From Candidatus Krumholzibacteriia bacterium (GTDB lineage Bacteria > Krumholzibacteriota > Krumholzibacteriia > LZORAL124-64-63): a stretch of DNA of 64,000 nucleotides. Both the position numbers and the translations under genes were made by a program. Of this stretch, positions 1 through 9,369 are shown piece by piece. Each line of letters opens with the position of its first letter. The stretch's first letter is position 1. The notes under the pieces are model-generated. The model made no database searches, had not been told where the DNA came from, and saw nothing but the letters and a program-made list of their open reading frames with translations. The DNA is taken from the NCBI GenBank assembly GCA_016744705.1, contig JADGDU010000008.1:103616-167615 (forward strand). Reading direction: 5' to 3'.

Positions 1-641
1 ATGCTGCCCAGCTTATCGAGGCCTTGGAACATGCCGCCACCTGTGGAGAGTCTCGCCTGGGAGAAGAATTCTTCGCAGAGTTTATGGGCGACTTTTGGCC
101 CATGGTGGAAGCCCGGCCCTACATGCGTGCTATCAAGCAGTTGGCTGAGGTTTTATGGGCCGTGGGTCGGCGTTTCGATGCCATCGAGCATTATATCAAC
201 CTGCTGGACCTGGATCCGGAAGATCACATGGGAAACAGTGTCCTGTTGCTGGGATGCTACCTGGCCATGGGTGAGGTGCAGCGCTCCTGGGATTTGCTCG
301 AGGAATATGATGATGAAAGTGCCATCTTCCAATGGGGGTGGCTCTTGGTCTTTCTGATGTCCGACGACGAACAGGCTTCCGAGGACGCGCTAAAGAACGC
401 CATGGAGATCAACCCCTACGTGGCACCCCATCTGCTGGGCATGGCCGAGCCGGTGGAAGGCAACCCTGCTGTGGTGACCATCGGTAGTCCCGAAGAAGCT
501 CAGGTTTGCATCCAGATCATTGGCGAAGCCTGGGAGCATAACCCCATGGCTCAAATGTGGTTGCACGGCCAATTGGTGGACATGGGCTTGATCACTCGGA
601 ATAATGATGACGATTCGGCTGGAGACCAAAAAGCCCATTGA
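1..641 (+). CDS. TPR/ST7-like helical repeat protein, 5' end outside the window
   Basis: The frame is open from the first complete codon at position 3, with no stop, so the gene begins upstream of the window. A TTG at 24 is only an internal possibility. The visible 212 or so codons show helical-repeat features: a segment like 'RPYMRAIKQLAEVLWAVGRR' followed by 'DAIEHYINLLDLDPED' and 'LLLGCYLAMGE', the pattern of tetratricopeptide repeats in bacterial ST7-like proteins. The C-terminus is acidic and low in complexity. There is no catalytic motif, so a protein-binding role is inferred from the fold only. A strong terminator follows at 677-706. The family name is a recollection from sequence pattern and the specific function is unknown. 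Confidence 0.55.
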   Translation, partial: AAQLIEALEHAATCGESRLGEEFFAEFMGDFWPMVEARPYMRAIKQLAEVLWAVGRRFDAIEHYINLLDLDPEDHMGNSVLLLGCYLAMGEVQRSWDLLEEYDDESAIFQWGWLLVFLMSDDEQASEDALKNAMEINPYVAPHLLGMAEPVEGNPAVVTIGSPEEAQVCIQIIGEAWEHNPMAQMWLHGQLVDMGLITRNNDDDSAGDQKAH

Positions 642-676
642 ATGAGTGTAAAACCTGAAAAATCAGTATGTTTTGA

Positions 677-706
677 GCCTTCCCGGTATACTGGGAAGGC
701 TTTTTT
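677..706 (+). terminator. Rho-independent terminator
   Basis: A perfect 8-bp stem, GCCTTCCC/GGGAAGGC, closes an 8-nt loop and is followed by six T residues. It lies 36 nt after the stop of the helical-repeat gene and separates it from the protease gene. Confidence 0.9.
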
Positions 707-765
707 ATGTTATAATTAGGGTGAAATCATTTTAACCGCTCAACGTTCCTTCCTGGGGGATATCC

Positions 766-3700
766 ATGACTGTATCTCGTTCATTCCTGCTGATGGTCCT
801 TGGCCTGCTTCTCATGGCTGCCACGGCTTCCATAGCGGCCGACCAACCCATCACCAGTCCTCGTTTGCTGGAGGCCTATGGTGATGAAGATTTTGCCTGG
901 CGTAACAGCGACGGCAGTCTCACTGTGTGGGTCTTCTTCAAGGATAAGGGGTTGCAGGGAGCCGATCTTGAGGCTGCCCTGGACCAGGCTGAAGCCCAGT
1001 TGAGTGAGCGCACGGCCTGGCGGCGGGCCAAGGTCAAAGCCGCCGGAGAACGTTTGGTTGATGGCGGAGATTTACCCGTCAGCCCCCGTTACCTGAGTGA
1101 GGCCAAAGCCACCGGTGCAACCTTTCGCCGGGAAAGTCGGTGGCTGAATGCTGCCAGCTTCCGGGTGAGCGATGCCCAGGCCCAGGCTCTGGCCACCCTG
1201 CCTTCCGTGCGGAAGGTGGATCTGGTGGCCCGCTTCCAGCGGCGCATTCTCCCGGTCACCGAACCCATCGACAGGCGCTCTGCACTGGACCGTGCCAAAG
1301 ATTCCCAGTGGACCATCGATTACGGTTCCAACCTGGCGGCCATGGAGCAGGCCGGCGTGCCTGCCGTGCACGAAATGGGTATCACTGGGCAGGGTGTCAT
1401 CATCGGCATGCTCGATTCCGGGTTCCATTATTCTCACGAAGCCTTGGCCAGCATTCCGGTGTTGGGCACTTACGATTTTGTGAACGACGATTCCAATGTG
1501 GACAACGAAGCTGGTGATCCGTCCAACGCCAAGGATCATGGAACCATGACCATGTCCACGGCCGTGGGGAATATGCCGGGCCAGTTGGTGGCTCCTGCTT
1601 TTGGAGCCTCGGTTGTGCTGGCTAAAACTGAAGATGTTGCCGAAGAAGTGCCCGTGGAAGAAGACCAATGGGTGGCGGGCCTGGAGTGGGTTGAAACCTT
1701 TGGTGTGGATATCGTCTCTTCATCTCTGGGTTATTATGATTGGTATGACTGGAGTGATATGGACGGCGCCACTGCTGTGACGACCATCGCTGCAGACCTG
1801 GCCGCGGGCCGTGGCATCGTGGTGGTTAACAGCGCCGGTAATGAGCGAGGCAATTCCTGGAACCACATCATCGCCCCAGCCGATGCAGACAGTGTCATCA
1901 CCGTGGGCGCTGTGAATTCCGGGGGCTCCATCAGTTCTTTCTCTTCCCCTGGTCCTTCTTATGATGGGCGCATCAAGCCGGATGTTTCAGCCCTGGGTGT
2001 GAGCAACACCGTGGCCAACCCCGATGACGATACGGCCTATACCACCGCCTCAGGTACCAGTTTCAGTTGTCCTCTGACCAGTGGTGTGGCGGCTCTGGTG
2101 CTTTCTCGCGCTCCGGGGCTAACTCCCATGCAGGTGCGCGAAGCCTTACGGGAAACAGCCAGCATGGCCGGCTCTCCCAACAACGATTTTGGCTGGGGAA
2201 TTATCGATGCCCTGGCTGCAGTTAATTATTTTGGATCCACCCTGGTGCACGAGCCTTTGGGCGATACCGAAAGCACAGGCACGGCCTACTCCGTCAGCGC
2301 CGTGATCACTGATCGCATCGGGTTGGACCAGGCTTCTTTGTTATACCGCCTGGATGCCGGCGCCTGGGTTGAAGTGCCCATGGTGGCCACAGGTGAAGCG
2401 GACACTTATGCGGCTGATATTCCCGGCCAGGGCAGTGGCGCAATGGTTGATTATTACCTGAGCGCTGCCAGTACAAATGGTGTGCAAAGCAATCTGCCAG
2501 TCATGGCTCCCGTAGACTATTTCACATTCCGGGTGGGACCCGATGTGACACTTCCTTTACTGGCGCATCTTCCTCTGTTCGATCAGGCCATGATCATCTG
2601 GCCACCCTTGGTCCAGTGCACGGCATCGGACAACCTGGGCCTGGATCGGGTGGAGATTACTTTCACCACCAACGGCGGCCCGGTCATGGGACCATATCTT
2701 TTGAATGCCGATGGCGGTGACAATTATTCTCTGCTGTTTCCTCTAACCGCCCTTGAGGTGCAGGTTGGCGATGCGATCAGCTACACCATTACGGCCATCG
2801 ATCTGGCGGGCATGCCCAACAGTGTTTCCAGCGGACCTCATGACTTCATGGTCATTGATGCCCTGGGTGTGGTTCTGGTGCTGGATGATGGGGATTCGGA
2901 TAAAAGTGACTCTAAACTGGGGGCAGACAAGCAACCCTTGCTGGCTCAGGTCGGTGGCAAATCATCTGCTGGTTCCATTGCCAGCTGGCTGACCGATGCT
3001 GGATATGTGGCTGACATGATGTCCGCAGATAGTGCCACCATTACTGATTTCCAGGGCTACCAGGCCGTGATTCTTTCTGCCGGATCCAACTCCGGGCCTT
3101 TGGAATCTGCCTCTTTACGCCAGGATCTGCAACTGTGGGTTGCTGGCGGTGGCAAGCTGCTCCTGGAGGGAGGGGAAATTGGTTACGATGTCATTTCCAA
3201 TCCCGGTTACCCCGAATTTGCCGCCCAGGTTCTGCACTGCATTGGGTGGGATGGTGACAACTCCGGTGATCTGCAAATTGTGGGTGGGCTTGAAAACCAT
3301 CCAGTGCTGAACAATCCTTACACCATTGATTCTGTGGTGGACGTGGCCTATTCCAGTTACGGTGATCAGGATGCGGTACAACCTGCAGCCGATGCTTATG
3401 CTGTGATGACCAATTCTGGGCAAATTAACGACCCAGGCATTCTGGTCTATGATGATAACCCGGCTCCTCAATCGGCCCAGATTGTTTACTTTGCTTTCAA
3501 CGTCGAGGCGGTGGCTGCCGAGGCCGGCCGGAATCTGATTCTAAACTCCGTGCGTTATCTCACCGCGCCGGAAGTGGCGCCAACCTCCTCGCTGTCGGGC
3601 ATGGTGACCCTGGCTGGACAATCAGATCATTCCGGTGTTCTGGTGGACATTGGGGCAGGCCACAGCACCCTTACGGCCGCCGATGGCAGTTGGACCCTTC

Positions 3701-4530
3701 CCGATTTGTACGGCGCGCTATACACCATCACCTTCAGTAAAACTGAGTGGGGAACCATGGTGCTGGATGCCAACCTGGAGGATGGGCAACACCTGACGGG
3801 GTTGAACGTCCAGTTGAACCCGGTGGTCCAGGTGGATTACGCTCTGGAACCGGGATTGGCCATACCTGACAATAGCCCGGCAGGAATCTCCAGCGTGATT
3901 ATGGTGCCCGAAGGTGAGGCGGGATTCATTTCCGGTGTGACTGTTGATATCTCTATTACCCATACCTGGATTGGCGATCTGTCCATTCAACTCATCGGCC
4001 CCGGAGGCCAGGTGATCCATCTTCACAACCGTAGCGGCAGCAGCAATGACAACATTGTAGGCAACTGGCCGCTGAGCCTTGTGGTGGACGGGCCAGGCGA
4101 TCTCGAGGATTTCATTGGGACCAACAACGCTGGGGCCTGGATCCTGGCCGTGTCGGACAATGGGGGGTCGGATACGGGAACATTGAACAGCTGGGGATTG
4201 CACTTCCTCATTCCCGGTATGGTGTCCGCTGTTGAGGATGATCAGTTGCCCAGGGTGACGAGGCTGAATCCCAACGTGCCCAATCCGTTCAACCCTCTAA
4301 CAAAGATCTCTTTTGATCTGTCCCAAAGTGGTTCCGTGCGGTTGGGAGTTTATGATGTGCGGGGTTCTCTGGTGCGTCATCTGGTGAGCGAAAATCTGAC
4401 CGCCGGTTCGCACACGGTGCCTTGGGATGGTACCGATGATGGTGGGCGTTCGGTCAGCAGTGGGGTGTATTTGTACCGGCTGGAAAGTCCTTCTGGAGTG
4501 CAGGAGCGGAAGATGGTTCTGGTGCGGTGA
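766..4530 (+). CDS. Secreted subtilisin-like (S8) protease with P-domain and FlgD-type C-terminus
   Basis: A 1254-residue serine protease. An N-terminal signal peptide (hydrophobic to about residue 25) is followed by an I9-like propeptide region and the S8 catalytic domain (about 200-500). Asp217 (LDSG), His258 (DHGT) and Ser432 (GTSFS) form the triad, and Asn359 (SAGN) the oxyanion hole. The middle of the protein is a long uncharacterised beta-rich region. About residues 1026-1148 match a proprotein-convertase P-domain (THTWIGDL, ending NSWGLHF). The last 90 residues are a FlgD-Ig/type IX-like domain starting NPNVPNPFNP. The ATG at 766 has GGGGGA five bases upstream, and a TATAAT lies at 711-716. 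It is probably exported and acts outside the cell or at its surface; the substrate is unknown. Confidence 0.92.
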   Translation: MTVSRSFLLMVLGLLLMAATASIAADQPITSPRLLEAYGDEDFAWRNSDGSLTVWVFFKDKGLQGADLEAALDQAEAQLSERTAWRRAKVKAAGERLVDGGDLPVSPRYLSEAKATGATFRRESRWLNAASFRVSDAQAQALATLPSVRKVDLVARFQRRILPVTEPIDRRSALDRAKDSQWTIDYGSNLAAMEQAGVPAVHEMGITGQGVIIGMLDSGFHYSHEALASIPVLGTYDFVNDDSNVDNEAGDPSNAKDHGTMTMSTAVGNMPGQLVAPAFGASVVLAKTEDVAEEVPVEEDQWVAGLEWVETFGVDIVSSSLGYYDWYDWSDMDGATAVTTIAADLAAGRGIVVVNSAGNERGNSWNHIIAPADADSVITVGAVNSGGSISSFSSPGPSYDGRIKPDVSALGVSNTVANPDDDTAYTTASGTSFSCPLTSGVAALVLSRAPGLTPMQVREALRETASMAGSPNNDFGWGIIDALAAVNYFGSTLVHEPLGDTESTGTAYSVSAVITDRIGLDQASLLYRLDAGAWVEVPMVATGEADTYAADIPGQGSGAMVDYYLSAASTNGVQSNLPVMAPVDYFTFRVGPDVTLPLLAHLPLFDQAMIIWPPLVQCTASDNLGLDRVEITFTTNGGPVMGPYLLNADGGDNYSLLFPLTALEVQVGDAISYTITAIDLAGMPNSVSSGPHDFMVIDALGVVLVLDDGDSDKSDSKLGADKQPLLAQVGGKSSAGSIASWLTDAGYVADMMSADSATITDFQGYQAVILSAGSNSGPLESASLRQDLQLWVAGGGKLLLEGGEIGYDVISNPGYPEFAAQVLHCIGWDGDNSGDLQIVGGLENHPVLNNPYTIDSVVDVAYSSYGDQDAVQPAADAYAVMTNSGQINDPGILVYDDNPAPQSAQIVYFAFNVEAVAAEAGRNLILNSVRYLTAPEVAPTSSLSGMVTLAGQSDHSGVLVDIGAGHSTLTAADGSWTLPDLYGALYTITFSKTEWGTMVLDANLEDGQHLTGLNVQLNPVVQVDYALEPGLAIPDNSPAGISSVIMVPEGEAGFISGVTVDISITHTWIGDLSIQLIGPGGQVIHLHNRSGSSNDNIVGNWPLSLVVDGPGDLEDFIGTNNAGAWILAVSDNGGSDTGTLNSWGLHFLIPGMVSAVEDDQLPRVTRLNPNVPNPFNPLTKISFDLSQSGSVRLGVYDVRGSLVRHLVSENLTAGSHTVPWDGTDDGGRSVSSGVYLYRLESPSGVQERKMVLVR

Positions 4531-4557
4531 TTTTACAGTTGGTTGGTTTATAATCTG

Positions 4558-4590
4558 GCCCCGGGCAAATCGTTGTCCGGGGCATTTTTT
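4558..4590 (+). terminator. Rho-independent terminator after the S8 protease
   Basis: Stem GCCCCGG/CCGGGGC (4558-4564 and 4577-4583) with a 12-nt loop is followed by ATTTTTT. It lies between the convergent protease gene and hemA; the T-run supports only plus-strand termination. Confidence 0.85.
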
Positions 4591-4596
4591 GGCGAC

Positions 4597-5895
4597 TTAA
4601 TCCGCTTCAGAAAAAAGCTTCCGCAAGAGCTCAATTTCCTGCTCTCGCTCGAGGGGATTCTCGGTTTTTTTGAGAGAACTCACGGACCGGCCCAGGACCT
4701 TCTTAATAAACTGCTGCAAGCTGCGATCCACGGCGGCAGCCACTTCTTCAGATTGTTTCTTCCGCACGAACCCAACCTGTTTGTCCTTCAGACCCTCCAG
4801 GTAGTTTTTGAATTCAGCCACGGTGGGGCGAAGATCCACATCGTTCAGCCAGGTTTGGAATTCCGTCAGTTCTTCGTCGATGATTTTGTGAGCCTGGGGC
4901 AGTTGTTTCTGCCGGGCGGCCAAGTTCATTTGAATGATTTCCTGCAAATCTTCCAAACCAAAAAGAAAGACGTTTCCAATTTTGGAGGCATCCGGATGGA
5001 TGTCTCGTGGCACTGCGATGTCCAGTAAAAACAGCGGTTTGCCCTGCCGACGATCGGCGGCTTTTTGCACCATCTCGGGGGTGATCACGGGCTCGGTGGC
5101 TCCGGTGGTGCTGAGCACCACATCGGCATCCACCAGGGCGTCAAGCAAGTCATCCCAGGGACGAGCTTCGATGCGTTGAGTCTGGCTGGTTTCGTCTTCC
5201 TTGTTCAAGGTGACAGCCAGTTCCTGTCCGCGTTCAAGGCTGCGATTGATCACCGTCAAGTGACCAATATCATGTTGCAGGAAATGTTTGGCAGCCAGAG
5301 AACCTGTTTCTCCGGCCCCAACCAAGACGGCTCGCTGCAGGTTGAGAGAGGCAAAAAACTTCCTGGCCAGTTCCACGGCCGCGAAAGCCACACTGACGGC
5401 CCCGCGGTTGATTCTGGTTTCAGTGCGCACTCTTTTTCCTGTGCGAAAACTGCCCTGGAAAGCCCGCAAAAGACCAGGTCCCGGCTCGTGGAATTGCCGG
5501 GCCCGGCGGTAAGCGTCCTTGAGTTGGGCGCTGATCTGGGGCTCGCCCAACATCATACTTTCCAGGCCGGAAGAGACTCGGAACAAATGGCCGATGGACT
5601 CCAGACCGGAGAAATTGCGAGCATGGGTGCCAAAGAAAAGGTCCGCCTCGCCTCCGGTGGATTGCAGAGCGGCATTCAACATGGGCGCCGGGTCACAGCC
5701 GGGGGCCGTTTCCACATAAATTTCAGTGCGGTTGCAGGTGGACACCGGGATACAGGAAATGCAACCAGGGCTGGAGGCCATCAGGTCCATCAGGGCCACC
5801 GACTGGTCGTCATCCAGATGGGCCAACTCCCGCACTTCGGTGGGTGCGTGCCGGTGGTTTACGGAGAACACATGGAGCGTATCTCTGGGGTTCAT
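4597..5895 (-). CDS. hemA: Glutamyl-tRNA reductase
   Basis: NADPH-dependent reduction of Glu-tRNA to glutamate-1-semialdehyde, first committed step of C5 tetrapyrrole synthesis. The catalytic cysteine lies in STCNRTEIY and the NADPH-binding motif is LVGAGETGS. Length (432 residues) is normal for the family. An ATG at 5901 exists, but its GGAG is only one base away. The ATG at 5895 has GGAG with a 7-nt gap and forms an ATGA overlap with the stop of the upstream ccsA-like gene, so 5895 is preferred. It is the last gene of the heme operon although it performs the first reaction. In several bacteria HemA level is post-translationally controlled by a neighbouring HemX; whether that occurs here is inference. 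Confidence 0.96.
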   Translation of the reverse strand: MNPRDTLHVFSVNHRHAPTEVRELAHLDDDQSVALMDLMASSPGCISCIPVSTCNRTEIYVETAPGCDPAPMLNAALQSTGGEADLFFGTHARNFSGLESIGHLFRVSSGLESMMLGEPQISAQLKDAYRRARQFHEPGPGLLRAFQGSFRTGKRVRTETRINRGAVSVAFAAVELARKFFASLNLQRAVLVGAGETGSLAAKHFLQHDIGHLTVINRSLERGQELAVTLNKEDETSQTQRIEARPWDDLLDALVDADVVLSTTGATEPVITPEMVQKAADRRQGKPLFLLDIAVPRDIHPDASKIGNVFLFGLEDLQEIIQMNLAARQKQLPQAHKIIDEELTEFQTWLNDVDLRPTVAEFKNYLEGLKDKQVGFVRKKQSEEVAAAVDRSLQQFIKKVLGRSVSSLKKTENPLEREQEIELLRKLFSEAD

Positions 5896-6818
5896 GGGCA
5901 TTCTCCTTCTACGTGAAAGGAGTGCCCGCAGGGAAACCGGTCATGGGTTTGCAGCCAGGCTGCTTCCGTGTTCGTAAAGTCGTGGAAACTGGGAACAAAA
6001 TGATGCATCAATCCCAAGGTGGAAATGATGGAGATAAAGGCGACCACAGCCATAATATTCATGCGGCGACCACGCCAACCCAGGAGGCGGTTTCCGGCCA
6101 ACCCAATGAAGTAGCCCAGAAAAATCACCCAGGAGACCATGATTTTGGGATCCCAGGGGGTCAGTTGAGAGGCCATTTCTTCAGGCAACCTGTCGGCCAG
6201 GTCGTACATCCAGAGATGTCCAAAACAGAGAGAAAGAAACATGAGAGGAACACCGATTTTGACGGCACCAATGCTCATGCGCTCCAGCACATCCAGAGCG
6301 GGTAAGCGGCGGAAGAGAAGGCCAAATTGGCGCCGGTCCAACTGCCGAGCCTGGATCAGGTAGAGCACGGCAAAGAGAAAACTTAAGCAGAGAGCTGTAT
6401 AGGACATCATGACCAGGACGGCATGGCCGGCAAATCCAGGATCCTTGAGCAGGGGGCTGGCTTGGGGGATGGCGTGGGTGAATGAGCTGGCGATGAATTG
6501 CAAAAGAAAAGCTGTGCCGGTGATCATTACTCCGGTGGTTTGGACTTTGATGCGAAGCTCGATCACGAGGTAAGTGGCCAGCATGCTGACGGCAATGACC
6601 GAAAGAAATTCCAGGGGCGAGCCCATGGGCAGCCGGTCCAGAACCATTCCCCGCACCAGCAGAGTGCCCAGATGAGTCAAAACAGTAGCCGCCGCCAAGG
6701 AGGAAACCACTTTGCGGGGCCAGGGGTTGTCATCCAGAAAGAGCCATAGGTAAAGCCCAAAAACTACCAGATAGAGTAAAGGCAGCAGGACATTGCCGAG
6801 GGTCAGAAGGACCGCCAT
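5892..6818 (-). CDS. CcsA/HemX-like cytochrome c assembly membrane protein
   Basis: A 308-residue integral membrane protein with about eight hydrophobic segments and no soluble domain, typical of the PF01578 (CcsA/CcmC/HemX) family. Histidines fall near membrane segments (THLGT, SFTHA, AGHAV, HHFVP), but the tryptophan-rich WWD signature of true heme-handling members is reduced to TPWDPK. This weakened motif and its position directly upstream of hemA fit HemX, the regulator of HemA stability in Bacillus-type operons, better than a full cytochrome c synthase. Two bases separate it from hemY upstream, and it overlaps hemA by an ATGA. Which of the two roles applies cannot be settled from sequence alone. 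Confidence 0.85.
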   Translation of the reverse strand: MAVLLTLGNVLLPLLYLVVFGLYLWLFLDDNPWPRKVVSSLAAATVLTHLGTLLVRGMVLDRLPMGSPLEFLSVIAVSMLATYLVIELRIKVQTTGVMITGTAFLLQFIASSFTHAIPQASPLLKDPGFAGHAVLVMMSYTALCLSFLFAVLYLIQARQLDRRQFGLLFRRLPALDVLERMSIGAVKIGVPLMFLSLCFGHLWMYDLADRLPEEMASQLTPWDPKIMVSWVIFLGYFIGLAGNRLLGWRGRRMNIMAVVAFISIISTLGLMHHFVPSFHDFTNTEAAWLQTHDRFPCGHSFHVEGECP

Positions 6819-6820
6819 TG

Positions 6821-8278
6821 TCAGGCCTCCGCAGATTGGGTTGAGGACAGGGAGGCTAAATGTTCTATCACCTGGGCAGAAATATTTTCTGCTTCTTTAA
6901 CACAGGAATTGACGGCAATTCCGCGATAGGAACTGCCCGTCAAATACAGGCCAGGCAAATGCGGCAGTTCCAAATCGATGCCTCGCAAAAGAGCCAGGTG
7001 GCCAGGGTGATACTGGGCAATAGCCTGGGAGTAACGAATGACCCGGACAATTTTTGGCAAACCGCGCAGGCCCAGCAAATGGCGCAGTTCGCTCAAGGTC
7101 AAGGCCACGATGGCTTCGTCATCCAATTCCATAATTTTGGGGTTGCTCGCACCGCCGAGCATGGCTCGCAGGAGGATGCATTCTTTGGGGGCCCGGCCGG
7201 GGAAAATGCTGCTGGTCCACAGGCAACCGAGGATGTCCCGTTTTTCCCTGCTGGGGACCAGGAGCCCAAACCCGTCCAGGTCATGTTTGACCGTGGAACG
7301 ATCAAAACCAATGGCCACCACAGCCATGGGAGCAAAAGGAATCTGGGCCAATGAGGCAGAGATCTTTGGGGAAACTTCTGCCAATTGGGTGGCAGCAGCA
7401 TGAGCGGGAGAGGCCTGAACCACGGCGGAAAAAGGCCCGACATTAAATCCGGGACCAGAGACTCGCCAGGTTTCCATTTCATGAGTGATGGTTTCCACCG
7501 GGGAACCACAGCGAAGGTCGGCTCGGTCTGATTCTTCCAGGGTTTTGGTCAGGGCATTGATAAGGTCAGCCATGCCGCCCTGGAATGAGGTGAGTTTGCC
7601 GCTGGGGCCGGCATCAGTCTTGTTGCCTTTGCGTTTACGGAACAGAGCGATCATAGCCCGAAACAAACCGCCATGGTCCTTTTCCAATTCCACCATGCGT
7701 GGGAAGGCGGCGGCCAGACTGAGTTCTCTGGCATCACCGCCAAAAACGCCCTTGACCATGGGGTCGAGCATGACTTCGGCAAATTCGCGGCCCAGGCGGC
7801 GCACCCCAAAATCATAAACGGTTTCATCGCTGGATGGATTTTCGGCCGCTTGGCCCAGATTTTTTCGGCCGGGAATGAACATTTCTCCGAACATGCGCAA
7901 TTTGGCACTGACCGGCAGCATTTTTGAGCGCAGGAAGGCCTTGGGTGAAGTTGGTATCTCCTGCATGCGCCCATTGATCATCAGGAAGCGGCGGCGAGTG
8001 GCATCACTGCTGGGCCGGAGGCGAGGAGTCAGGCCCAGGCGTTCCACCAGGCGGAGAGTGGCTGGTTCGCTATCCATAAAACCGTTGGGACCATACTCCA
8101 GTTGCCAGCCGTCTTCTTTCATGGTGCGCAGGTTGCCACCTGGGTTTTCATTCGCTTCAAATACGGTGACGTGCAGATCACACCCAGCTTGGTCAGCCTG
8201 GTCCAGGATGCCGACGGCGGTGGCCAGGCCGGCAATGCCTCCACCGATGACAGCCACTTGGCAGATGTTATCACTCAT
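6821..8278 (-). CDS. hemY: Protoporphyrinogen/coproporphyrinogen oxidase, HemY type
   Basis: An FAD-dependent oxidase of 485 residues that removes six electrons from a porphyrinogen ring. The N-terminal dinucleotide-binding motif VAVIGGGIAGLATA is followed by the FAD-contacting acidic residue in VFEANENPGGN. The C-terminal LTGSSYRGIAVNSCVKEA is the second FAD contact typical of this family. It starts in an ATGA overlap with hemH. HemY works with oxygen as acceptor, whereas the coproporphyrinogen step is by oxygen-independent HemN, so the operon mixes an aerobic and an anaerobic enzyme. Whether the substrate is protoporphyrinogen IX or coproporphyrinogen III cannot be fixed from sequence, but the presence of hemN favours the classical protoporphyrin route. 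Confidence 0.93.
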   Translation of the reverse strand: MSDNICQVAVIGGGIAGLATAVGILDQADQAGCDLHVTVFEANENPGGNLRTMKEDGWQLEYGPNGFMDSEPATLRLVERLGLTPRLRPSSDATRRRFLMINGRMQEIPTSPKAFLRSKMLPVSAKLRMFGEMFIPGRKNLGQAAENPSSDETVYDFGVRRLGREFAEVMLDPMVKGVFGGDARELSLAAAFPRMVELEKDHGGLFRAMIALFRKRKGNKTDAGPSGKLTSFQGGMADLINALTKTLEESDRADLRCGSPVETITHEMETWRVSGPGFNVGPFSAVVQASPAHAAATQLAEVSPKISASLAQIPFAPMAVVAIGFDRSTVKHDLDGFGLLVPSREKRDILGCLWTSSIFPGRAPKECILLRAMLGGASNPKIMELDDEAIVALTLSELRHLLGLRGLPKIVRVIRYSQAIAQYHPGHLALLRGIDLELPHLPGLYLTGSSYRGIAVNSCVKEAENISAQVIEHLASLSSTQSAEA

Positions 8279-9369
8279 CGGTGCGAAACCTCCGGTTTGA
8301 AAGACCTGCGCTGCAACTCAGCGGCCAGAGATTCCAGCCAACCAGCATCCATGTTGAGAGCCTTGCCCCGACTGAAAGACTGGATGCCAGCCTGTTGGGC
8401 CGATTCTTTCAATTCAACGTCCAGTTCCAAAAGTGTTTCGACGTGGTCGCAGGTGAAACTCACCGGTTGGATATGCAAATGCCGGCAACCACCTTCGGCC
8501 AAATTTTGCACGGTTTGGGTGACCTCGGGGCCCAGCCATTTGATGGGACCGACGCGGCTTTGAAAGGCCAACAGAGGTAGCGATGTGCCTTGCGCCAGTG
8601 TGAGCCATGACTCCTGACCGGCCTCTGTCAGGGCCTGCTGGACCTTGGCCTGAACTGCCTGCACCGTGGCCAAAGTTTGCTCGAGATATGGGTCGCCCTG
8701 ATCGATATACTTCTGGGGCAGACTGTGGGCTACATAGACCAGAGCGCACTGGGCAGGATCCAGGCCTTGCTGGGCGAAACCAATCATGGCCTTACTGGAA
8801 GCCTGGGCTAAGACATCGACAAACCCCTCCAAGAGCGGCCACTCATGCATGACGTGCACTGGTTTACCGGGGGCGGCCAAGGGCAGCGCATCCAGAACAA
8901 ATTTCAAGGTGCTACCGGAAGTGGCACAACTGTATTGGGGATAGGTCGGCACCAAAATAAATTGCTCGGCACCTTGGCTGATAAGATCGCGCAGCGTTTC
9001 TTCCGGAAATGGGTGCCAGTAACGCATGGCCATGGACCCGATGCAGGGTGTGCCGTTATCACTCAACATCTGGGCCAGGGCTTGGGATTGGGCCAGGGTG
9101 GTGCCCAGTTGGGGGGTGACGCCGTCGGGACTAACCTGGAGGTAGCGCAGTCGGGTTTTGGGTGCCCGCCGTTTGCTGATCAGGCGGCCCACCAAGGGGC
9201 TCAGGCATTTGGGAACCGGAAAGATAGACGGATCGGAAAAAAGATTGCGCAGGAAAGGCTCCACAGCCTCGGGGCCGTCGGGTCCTCCCATGCCGCACAG
9301 GATCAGACCCGTGCTTTTTCCTGGGTCCAGACGTTCATCAGAATAAAATGCCTTGATTTCGGGCTGCAT
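8275..9369 (-). CDS. hemH: Ferrochelatase
   Basis: Inserts ferrous iron into the porphyrin to complete heme. The protein is 364 residues. The family's catalytic histidine is His215 in VAHSLP, and a carboxylate-rich metal path lies in FTCDHVETLLELD. The PTYPQYSCATSGS segment is also a family signature. It lacks the long C-terminal membrane segment of eukaryotic forms. The ATG overlaps the TAA of hemN by one base (TAATG) and the stop overlaps hemY by ATGA, so translation is probably coupled on both sides. Confidence 0.95.
   Translation of the reverse strand: MQPEIKAFYSDERLDPGKSTGLILCGMGGPDGPEAVEPFLRNLFSDPSIFPVPKCLSPLVGRLISKRRAPKTRLRYLQVSPDGVTPQLGTTLAQSQALAQMLSDNGTPCIGSMAMRYWHPFPEETLRDLISQGAEQFILVPTYPQYSCATSGSTLKFVLDALPLAAPGKPVHVMHEWPLLEGFVDVLAQASSKAMIGFAQQGLDPAQCALVYVAHSLPQKYIDQGDPYLEQTLATVQAVQAKVQQALTEAGQESWLTLAQGTSLPLLAFQSRVGPIKWLGPEVTQTVQNLAEGGCRHLHIQPVSFTCDHVETLLELDVELKESAQQAGIQSFSRGKALNMDAGWLESLAAELQRRSFKPEVSHR

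Noticed and set aside
711..716. TATAAT as a full promoter of the S8 protease gene
   Set aside because: No -35 element at 16-18 bases upstream; the position falls in the preceding terminator.
5065..5916. Open frame of 283 codons on the plus strand
   Set aside because: Antisense to hemA; composition reflects the codon bias of the sense strand.
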